From NCBI RefSeq assembly GCF_003201475.1, contig NZ_QJJK01000013.1:1-64000 (forward strand): a stretch of DNA of 64,000 nucleotides, given 5' to 3'. Below the pieces are notes generated by a model. It made no database searches. It was not told the origin of the DNA and worked only from the letters and a program-made list of their open reading frames with translations. Every line of letters starts with the position of its first letter. The stretch's first letter is position 1. The position numbers were made by a program, and so were the translations under genes. Shown piece after piece: positions 58,585 to 64,000 of the stretch. This stretch comes from Chelatococcus asaccharovorans (GTDB lineage: Bacteria; Pseudomonadota; Alphaproteobacteria; Rhizobiales; Beijerinckiaceae).

Positions 58585-59931
58585 ATGCGATTGGGTCAAT
58601 TGGCCATCGCCGCGGGGCTCGCGGCAGGGTTCGGCTTGACGGTCTGCGGCACCGGCGCGCTCGCCGCCGATGCGACCGCCACTCAGCCGGTGATGGGAAC
58701 CGCGCCCGAGCCCATGCCGGCCGGCTGGACGCTCAAGGGCGTCGTCGTCCTGAGCCGCCACGGCATGCGCGGGCCGACCTACGCCGTCGATTGCGACCAG
58801 GCGAAGGGCAACCCGGACGGCTGTCTCGACGCGGTCGGGCAGCAGCCGTGGCCGACGCTCGGCGTCGTCGCCGGCCACCTGCTGCCGGCGGCCTACGCGC
58901 GCGTCCGCTCGATGGGCCGCTATTACCGCCTGCGCTATGCCGAGGACGGCATCCTGCCGAAGACCGGATGCCCGGTTCCGAAGAGCGTCTATTTCATCGC
59001 CGACACGGACGAGCGCGTCGTCATGACAGCGGGCGCCGTGATGGACGGCATGTTCCCCGGTTGCGACATCGACGACCTCGTGGTCCAGGGCGATATCTAT
59101 CGCGGACCATCCTGCGGCTATTCGAAGACGAAGTCGGCCGAATCGGCTCAGCACTTCGCCGGCGGCTCGTGGGAGAAGGCGGCCAAGGGTGAGCTTGCCG
59201 GCTCGATCGCGGCGCTCGACAAGGTCATCGGCCCGCTGAAGCCGGAGGTCTGCACCGCGCTCGGCCTCAAGTCGCCGTGCACCGCCGCCGACGTGCCGAC
59301 CACCGATTCAAAGCCCGGCGTCATCAATTTCCTGAGCCAGCCGGCCGAACAGCTCATCATGCAGTACGGATCGGGCCTGCCGACCTCGGAGGTCGGCTGG
59401 GGCCGCGTCGCCGAAGCCACCGGCATGTCCACCGCGGAAGGCATCGGCTACATCAACAAGATCCACGCCTTCAGCGATTGGGTCGCCAATTCCTCGCCCT
59501 ACGATGCGGCGCATAAGGGGTCGCAGGTGCTCGACGTCGTGAAGAGCAATCTGAAGGATGTCGTCGCGGGGAAAGGGGCGACGTTCCGCTTCCTGTCGAG
59601 CCACGACAACTACATCCTGCATGTCGGCGGGCTGCTCGGCCTGACCTGGAAGCTGCCGAGTTATCCCGCGCATCAGGTTCCGCTCGGGGGGTCGATCGCG
59701 TTCGAGGTTTGGCAGCCGCCGGCGGGCGCCCCGGTTGTCCGGCTGGTCTATGCGGCGCAGAGCATCGATCAGATCCGCGACAACCCGGATCTGACGCCCG
59801 CGTCGCCGCCGGGCCTCCAGGCCCTTCCGATGAAGGATTGCAAGCCGGGACCCTCGGGGAGCTGCGCCTGGCCCGCCTTCGAGAAGATCGCCGACCGCGC
59901 GATGATCAAGGCCTGCGTGCGCAAGTCGTGA
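58585..59931 (+). CDS. Histidine acid phosphatase (AppA/Agp-like)
   Basis: A 448-residue exported phosphatase. The signal peptide is cleaved probably after GTGALA (about 27). The catalytic motif RHGMRGP is at residues 58-64 (nucleophile His59), and the proton donor pair HD is in SSHDNYI (about 337). The length and Cys content match periplasmic glucose-1-phosphatase/phytase enzymes, which release phosphate from sugar phosphates or phytate. ATG 58585 has a weak upstream AGGGGA. It ends before a pair of strong hairpins and is convergent with the PfkB kinase. Confidence 0.9.
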   Translation: MRLGQLAIAAGLAAGFGLTVCGTGALAADATATQPVMGTAPEPMPAGWTLKGVVVLSRHGMRGPTYAVDCDQAKGNPDGCLDAVGQQPWPTLGVVAGHLLPAAYARVRSMGRYYRLRYAEDGILPKTGCPVPKSVYFIADTDERVVMTAGAVMDGMFPGCDIDDLVVQGDIYRGPSCGYSKTKSAESAQHFAGGSWEKAAKGELAGSIAALDKVIGPLKPEVCTALGLKSPCTAADVPTTDSKPGVINFLSQPAEQLIMQYGSGLPTSEVGWGRVAEATGMSTAEGIGYINKIHAFSDWVANSSPYDAAHKGSQVLDVVKSNLKDVVAGKGATFRFLSSHDNYILHVGGLLGLTWKLPSYPAHQVPLGGSIAFEVWQPPAGAPVVRLVYAAQSIDQIRDNPDLTPASPPGLQALPMKDCKPGPSGSCAWPAFEKIADRAMIKACVRKS

Positions 59932-59993
59932 TGTCATGCGGGTCCGGCGCGCGGGCGGGCGTCACCCGCCGGCGGGGCCGGCCGGCTTCGCTA

Positions 59994-60093
59994 GAGCAAG
60001 TCCGTCTTTTGCGGACTTGCTCCACTCAAAAAATGGCGAGCAAATTCATCGGCTTAGATGGCATCAAACGATTCCATCTAAGCCGGATTTGCT
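59994..60093. repeat. Two consecutive strong hairpins between convergent genes
   Basis: Hairpin 1: GAGCAAGTCCG (59994-60004) with CGGACTTGCTC (60012-60022). Hairpin 2: CGGCTTAGATGG (60050-60061) with CCATCTAAGCCG (60074-60085), extended by AGCAAAT/ATTTGCT outside (60039-60045, 60087-60093). The second overlaps the stop codon of the PfkB gene. The run of A between them could serve as a terminator tract on the minus strand. They probably form a bidirectional terminator of repeat origin. Confidence 0.75.
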
Positions 60094-61036
60094 AGGGCCG
60101 CGCCGGCACCGTGTTCATGAAGGCCCATGTGTGGTCGAACGACTGGACGCCGGCCTGCGAGCCGAGCCCCGTCGCATTCAGGGCCGACGTCGCCTGGGCG
60201 AAGCGCACCGCGACATCCGGGGCCATTCCATGGCAGAGCGCGACCGCCATGCCCGCATTGAACGCATCGCCACAGCCGCAGGTGCATTTGACCGGGACAT
60301 CAAAGGCCGGAACGCGGAAGCGCGTGCCGTCCGCGTGATGGTAGGATGCCCCGTCGGCGCCGAGCGTGAAGATGCAGCAGCGCGCCCCGAGGTCGAAGAA
60401 CTGGCGGGCCATTTCGGATAGATCCGTGCCGCCGGTCAGCGCCATCGCCTCCTCGACGGACGGCATGAAATAGTCGGTAGAGGGCAGGACGCGCGCAACC
60501 GCCGGCAAATCGGCCGGCGACCCGGCGAAAACATCGACGGTCGTCACGGCACCACCGCGCTTCGCACGCTCCAGCAGCCGCGCGTTCTGATGGGCGTCCA
60601 TCCGGTCCATCAGCCCGACGCCGCCGAGATGCACGACGCGTGCGTCGCACACCGTATCGAACAATGCATCCTCCACGAAGAAGTCGGCCGTGGCGCCTTT
60701 CATGTGCAGGGCGGGACGCGAGCCGTCCCGGCGCGTCGTGACGATCGAGGACGACGTCCTGCCGCCGGCGATCTGCTGCATGCCGGAGATGTCGACGCCG
60801 AAATCATGGAGGCGCTGCAGCACCCAATGGCCCATCAGGTCGTCACCGACGCCGCCGACCGCGAGGCACGACAGCCCCATCTTGGCCGCGGCGATGGCGG
60901 CCGTGCCGGCGGCACCCGACACCGCGAGCGTCAGCTCGTCAAGGAAAGCGGTCCCGCCGCCATCCGGTATGCCCTCGAAGGGCCAGCCGAGACAATCGAA
61001 GGTATAAAAGCCGATCGACGCATAGTCGTAGGTCAT
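60092..61036 (-). CDS. PfkB family carbohydrate kinase
   Basis: A 314-residue ribokinase-like kinase. The family features are AVGGVGDDLMGHWVLQRLHDFGVD (N-terminal signature, about 58-81) and the catalytic/anion-hole loop CGCGDAFNAGMAVAL (about 261-275), in which Cys replaces the usual Ala of GAGD but the catalytic Asp is present. GGGAGGA precedes ATG 61036. It probably phosphorylates a sugar or nucleoside. It lies 180 bases after SurE on the same strand, so a nucleotidase-then-kinase salvage or sugar pathway controlled by the SorC regulator is plausible. Confidence 0.9.
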   Translation of the reverse strand: MTYDYASIGFYTFDCLGWPFEGIPDGGGTAFLDELTLAVSGAAGTAAIAAAKMGLSCLAVGGVGDDLMGHWVLQRLHDFGVDISGMQQIAGGRTSSSIVTTRRDGSRPALHMKGATADFFVEDALFDTVCDARVVHLGGVGLMDRMDAHQNARLLERAKRGGAVTTVDVFAGSPADLPAVARVLPSTDYFMPSVEEAMALTGGTDLSEMARQFFDLGARCCIFTLGADGASYHHADGTRFRVPAFDVPVKCTCGCGDAFNAGMAVALCHGMAPDVAVRFAQATSALNATGLGSQAGVQSFDHTWAFMNTVPARP

Positions 61037-61216
61037 TGTTTTCCTCCCGGCGTCGTTCTTGGCGCGCCTATTTCCTTGCCTCCCGCGTGGCGATGCACGA
61101 GCGCCGTCCGAAGGTGAAGCCTTCCGCTTGCGGTGCGAAGCCGGATGTCGCGAGCGGAGCGAACCGCCACGGCACACCGTCATCCGCTCGGACGCCTCGG
61201 TCAGGTCTATGGGTCG

Positions 61217-61972
61217 TCAGGCCGGCTCGGCCGCCATCTCCTTCAAGGTGCTGGAGGGGACCTCGGCCTGCCCCATCCAGTTGAAGCAGATCACGGACGC
61301 GATGCCGGAATCGATGAGATGGTTCTCGTCGCCCGGGGTCGAGGCGTAGCTGCGGTCCGCCAGCGGCTCGATCACCGCGTGATCCTCGGTCTCCCGATGA
61401 ATGATCACGCGGTTCGCCACCTTATCGCGGCCGATCCGCGCCATCCGCATATGCGCCGGCACCTGCCGCGGCAGGTTGACGCTCAACCAATGGCCGTCGC
61501 GTGCCCATTCGGCTCGCGATTGCCAGAAGGCCTCGATGCGCTCGGCAAGCCAGCGGTTGCCGGCCACGTCCAGCCTCTGGCCATCGCGCGGGCGGGACAG
61601 CGCAATGCCCGGGATTCCGCGCAGGGCCGCTTCGCGCGCCACCGCCATCGTCCCGGAATAGGAGACATCCTCCGCGACATTGCGACCTTCGTTGATACCC
61701 GAAAGCACCATGTCGGGGAGCGTCGCATCGCGAAACACCCAGCTCATCGCGCCGATCACGCAATCCGCCGGCGTGCCGGAGCAGACGTAGCGGCCCGGCG
61801 CGAGTTTCGTGATATCGAAGCCTTTGCGCAGGGTAATGCCATGCGCAAAGCCGCTGCGATTGCTATCCGGCGCGACGATCCACACGTCGTCGCTCAGAAG
61901 CCTCGCCGCGCTCTCGAGCTCGGCCAATCCCAGAGCGTCAATACCGTCGTCGTTCGAAATCAAGATTCGCAT
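61217..61972 (-). CDS. surE: 5'/3'-nucleotidase SurE
   Basis: A 251-residue SurE phosphatase. Metal-binding motifs are intact: ILISNDDG (Asp8, Asp9), the Ser in PDSNRSG, and SGINEGRN; GTPADCV is the substrate-loop signature. SurE hydrolyses nucleoside 5'- and 3'-monophosphates and polyphosphate. Housekeeping surE normally sits by pcm or a tRNA synthetase gene; here it pairs with a PfkB kinase under a divergent SorC regulator, so it is probably a second, specialised copy. AGGGAC precedes the ATG. Confidence 0.93.
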   Translation of the reverse strand: MRILISNDDGIDALGLAELESAARLLSDDVWIVAPDSNRSGFAHGITLRKGFDITKLAPGRYVCSGTPADCVIGAMSWVFRDATLPDMVLSGINEGRNVAEDVSYSGTMAVAREAALRGIPGIALSRPRDGQRLDVAGNRWLAERIEAFWQSRAEWARDGHWLSVNLPRQVPAHMRMARIGRDKVANRVIIHRETEDHAVIEPLADRSYASTPGDENHLIDSGIASVICFNWMGQAEVPSSTLKEMAAEPA

Positions 61973-62037
61973 GGTCGTCCCTATGAGGCCGCGGCTCGCC
62001 GACGGCGACGGAAAATATGCACTTTTCTGTCATAATA

Positions 62038-62059
62038 AGATAATATGTTCAAATATCAT
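62038..62059. promoter_or_regulatory. Candidate SorC-type operator
   Basis: GATAATAT and ATATCATC flank a six-base spacer, an imperfect inverted repeat in the only AT-rich part (62010-62070) of the 273-base region between surE and the SorC regulator. It is well placed to control both divergent genes. Binding is inferred. Confidence 0.4.
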
Positions 62060-62245
62060 CAGCGACGAATCCCGTCGGGTTGCGCCGCCTGTGGCATTCC
62101 CATCACGTTGTTCGATGCGGTAAAGGAATGCCGGCGGAGGGAAAAGCCGGAGTTTCGCACAACGACGAAGCAGAGCGAGCCGGTCGCGTGGCGGATCGGA
62201 ACGGCTCCCACGACATCAGCCGCAACCGGCATGAACGGAGAAACG

Positions 62246-63226
62246 ATGGCCAGGAACGCGCGCCCCAAGTCCACGAAATTCCAGGCCGACCAGAACGAGC
62301 TCAAGCTCAAGGCGGCCTGGCTCTACTTCGTCGAGGGCCACACGCAGGAACAGGTTGCCGAACAGATCGGCATCAGCCGGATCAAGGCCCTGCGCCTGCT
62401 GGCGGCAGCGCGGGAAGACGGCACGGTCAACATCTCGATCAATTCCCAGGCGGAATCGATTTTCGCGCTGCAACGCCAGCTCGAGCAGCATCTCAAATTG
62501 ACCGAGGCGATCGTGGCGCCGGCCAGCGCCCAGAGCGAAATCAGCGTCGCTGCCGTCGTCGGCCACGCGACCGGGCAGTATATCTCGCAGCAGCTCTTCC
62601 CCGGCGCCACGATCGGCGTCGGCTGGGGCGCGACCCTCAAGGTCTGCATGCAGGCGCTGACCTGGCGCGAAATCGACGACATGACCGTCGTTTCCCTGCT
62701 CGGCGGGCTGACAAACGCCACCGCTGACAATCCATCGGCCGTGTCATGGCGGCTGGCCGACTTCTACAAGACGAAGCTCTATCAGATCGCCGCGCCGGTT
62801 TTCGTGCCGAGTTCCGATCTCGCCCGGCAGCTCTGGGACATCGCGGGGCTACGGGAGTTGCGGGAACGGGCGCGGACCATCGACATCGCGCTGATCAGCG
62901 TGGGCAGCCTCGACGAGGAAGCGTCGATCTTCCGCCGCGGCATTCTCGACAAGTCCGAATTGAAGAGCCTCGCCGCGGCGGGAGCGGTCGGCGACGTGCT
63001 CTGTCATTTCGTCGATGCCGAAGGGCGGCTTGTCGATCACCCCATCAATCGGCGCGTGATGGCGATTGGTCCGCGCGACCTGCACAGTGTCGGCAACGTT
63101 GTGATCTCATCCGGCGGAGAACGGAAGGCCCGGGCGATCCGGGCCGGAATCGCGGCCACCAAGGCCTCTGTCCTGATCACCGATACATCAGCGGCGAAAG
63201 CGTTGTTGGAGCTCCCGCCGCTGTAG
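62246..63226 (+). CDS. SorC/DeoR-type sugar-binding transcriptional regulator
   Basis: A 326-residue regulator. The HTH is at about residues 18-60 (AAWLYFVEGHTQEQVAEQIGISRIKALRLLAAAR) and the C-terminal sugar-binding domain at about 70-325, with GVGWGATLKVCM, VSLLGGLTNA and the final VLITDTSAAKALLEL. Effectors are typically phosphorylated sugars. ATG 62246 has GGAG at five bases; the open frame upstream to 62045 covers the promoter. It is divergent from surE and pfkB, whose kinase product could be the effector. Confidence 0.9.
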   Translation: MARNARPKSTKFQADQNELKLKAAWLYFVEGHTQEQVAEQIGISRIKALRLLAAAREDGTVNISINSQAESIFALQRQLEQHLKLTEAIVAPASAQSEISVAAVVGHATGQYISQQLFPGATIGVGWGATLKVCMQALTWREIDDMTVVSLLGGLTNATADNPSAVSWRLADFYKTKLYQIAAPVFVPSSDLARQLWDIAGLRELRERARTIDIALISVGSLDEEASIFRRGILDKSELKSLAAAGAVGDVLCHFVDAEGRLVDHPINRRVMAIGPRDLHSVGNVVISSGGERKARAIRAGIAATKASVLITDTSAAKALLELPPL

Positions 63227-63332
63227 AGCGAACTGATTCTGCGCGGGGAGCACCGGGGTCATTCGGGGTCGGGCCGACAGGCCCGAACCCGGTTCCCGCG
63301 CGAACGGAGCTGCCCGACAGCAAGCCCCGCTC

Positions 63333-64000
63333 TCACACCAGCATCGTCATGGGCTTTTCGATATAGCCCTTGAAGGCCCGCAGCAGCTCGGCGCCCAGCG
63401 CGCCATCGACAGCGCGATGATCGGTCGAGAGGGTCACCGACATCACGGTGGCGATGGCGAGCTGGCCCGCCTTGACCACCGGGCGCGGCTCGCCTGCGCC
63501 GACCGCAAGGATCGTCGCATGCGGCGGGTTCACGATCGCGGCGAAATCCTTCACCCCGAACATCCCGAGATTCGAGACCGCCGTCGTGCCGCCCTGATAT
63601 TCCTCGGGCTTCAGCTTCTTCGCCTTGGCGCGGGCGGCGAGGTCCTTCATCGCATTGGAAATCTCAGACAGCGTCTTGCCGCAGGCACCGCGCACGATCG
63701 GCGTGATCAGCCCGCCGGGGATTGAGACGGCGACGCCGACATCCGCCTGCTTGTGCTTCAGCATGGCGCCCTCGGTCCAGGACACATTCGCATCCGGAAC
63801 CGCCTTCAGCGCCAAAGCGAGCGCCTTGATCACCATGTCGTTGACGGAGAGCTTGTAGGCCGGCTGGCCATCTTTCTCGGGCGCGTCCGCGTTCAGCTCC
63901 GCGCGCAGTTTCAGGAGCGCATCGAGTTCGCAATCCACCGTGACGTAGAAATGCGGGATGGTCTGCTTGGCCTCCGTCAGGCGGCGCGCGATCGTCATGC
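63333..64000 (-). CDS. pdhC: Dihydrolipoamide acyltransferase (E2), catalytic domain, cut by the window edge
   Basis: At least 221 C-terminal residues of a 2-oxoacid dehydrogenase E2 component. The visible part opens TIARRLTEAKQTIPHFYVTVD, continues with VGVAVSIPGGLITPIV and ends with the catalytic STDHRAVDG (His and Asp of the acetyltransferase). The lipoyl and peripheral-subunit-binding domains must lie beyond base 64000. The sequence fits the alphaproteobacterial pyruvate dehydrogenase E2, hence pdhC, though another 2-oxoacid complex is possible. It is convergent with the SorC regulator and marks the return to core metabolism at the right edge. Confidence 0.88.
   Translation of the reverse strand, partial: MTIARRLTEAKQTIPHFYVTVDCELDALLKLRAELNADAPEKDGQPAYKLSVNDMVIKALALALKAVPDANVSWTEGAMLKHKQADVGVAVSIPGGLITPIVRGACGKTLSEISNAMKDLAARAKAKKLKPEEYQGGTTAVSNLGMFGVKDFAAIVNPPHATILAVGAGEPRPVVKAGQLAIATVMSVTLSTDHRAVDGALGAELLRAFKGYIEKPMTMLV

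Noticed and set aside
1-64000. tRNA or rRNA genes
   Set aside because: I found no segment with a convincing T-loop/acceptor pattern or rRNA sequence by eye; a tRNAscan/Infernal run would be decisive.

Overview
The window is a GC-rich alphaproteobacterial chromosome segment. It most resembles the order Hyphomicrobiales (for example Bosea- or Chelatococcus-like bacteria); this is inferred from composition, the palindromic repeat types and gene content, with no marker gene to prove it. It is almost entirely metabolic and transport coding: about 60 genes, no rRNA, no tRNA and no CRISPR array seen. The gene order suggests an accessory catabolic region assembled from successive modules, each made of a regulator, an importer and two to six enzymes. 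A transposase end lies at the left edge and an IS481-type remnant near 58.3 kb.

Layout. 0-7.4 kb: a six-gene minus-strand operon (DUF6282 hydrolase-like protein, fumarylacetoacetase-family hydrolase, quinone oxidoreductase, MaoC hydratase, acyl-CoA ligase, SDR) divergent from an IclR regulator, plus a second MaoC gene. 7.9-12.5 kb: a tripartite tricarboxylate transporter (TctB, TctA, TctC) with an MmgE/PrpD protein inserted on the opposite strand. 12.9-17.7 kb: mixed genes, namely an outer-membrane barrel, a HerA-like ATPase, a GST, an AHSA1/SRPBCC protein and an internally deleted DJ-1/PfpI gene. 17.7-28.5 kb: a ribose-type ABC importer in one long operon with RidA, FAH and cupin-like proteins, controlled by divergent LysR, followed by NIPSNAP, a GGT/oxamate-hydrolase-like Ntn enzyme and a TauE/SafE exporter.

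28.7-35.3 kb: a carbohydrate-type ABC importer without its own ATPase, an FAD oxidoreductase, a D-2-hydroxyacid dehydrogenase and a GntR regulator. 35.8-42 kb: a second GntR regulator divergent from a six-gene operon that joins a Tau/Ssu-type ABC importer to a hydantoinase/dihydropyrimidinase, an atypical SDR and a GlcG/HbpS protein. 42-48.7 kb: a DEAD-box helicase, an MFS anion transporter, a MerA-like disulfide oxidoreductase, a DUF4126 membrane protein and a metallo-beta-lactamase-fold hydrolase. 49-55 kb: a two-gene enzyme candidate (cyclophilin-like plus helical-bundle proteins), an RpiR regulator and a convergent spermidine/putrescine-type ABC importer. An identical 12-base word lies about 72-74 bases upstream of both the enzyme pair and the importer. 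This is the part of the window most likely to be an undescribed pathway. 55-58.5 kb: two flavin split-barrel genes, one fused to GAF and winged-helix-like domains, divergent from an arylamine N-acetyltransferase, then a scar with a duplicated 53-base segment and a transposase relic. 58.6-64 kb: a histidine acid phosphatase, a PfkB kinase, SurE, a SorC-type regulator and the 3' part of a dihydrolipoamide acyltransferase gene cut by the window edge.

The modules use ATGA stop/start overlaps extensively, indicating tight translational coupling. Substrates are not determined by sequence alone; where one is named it is a family-level inference.
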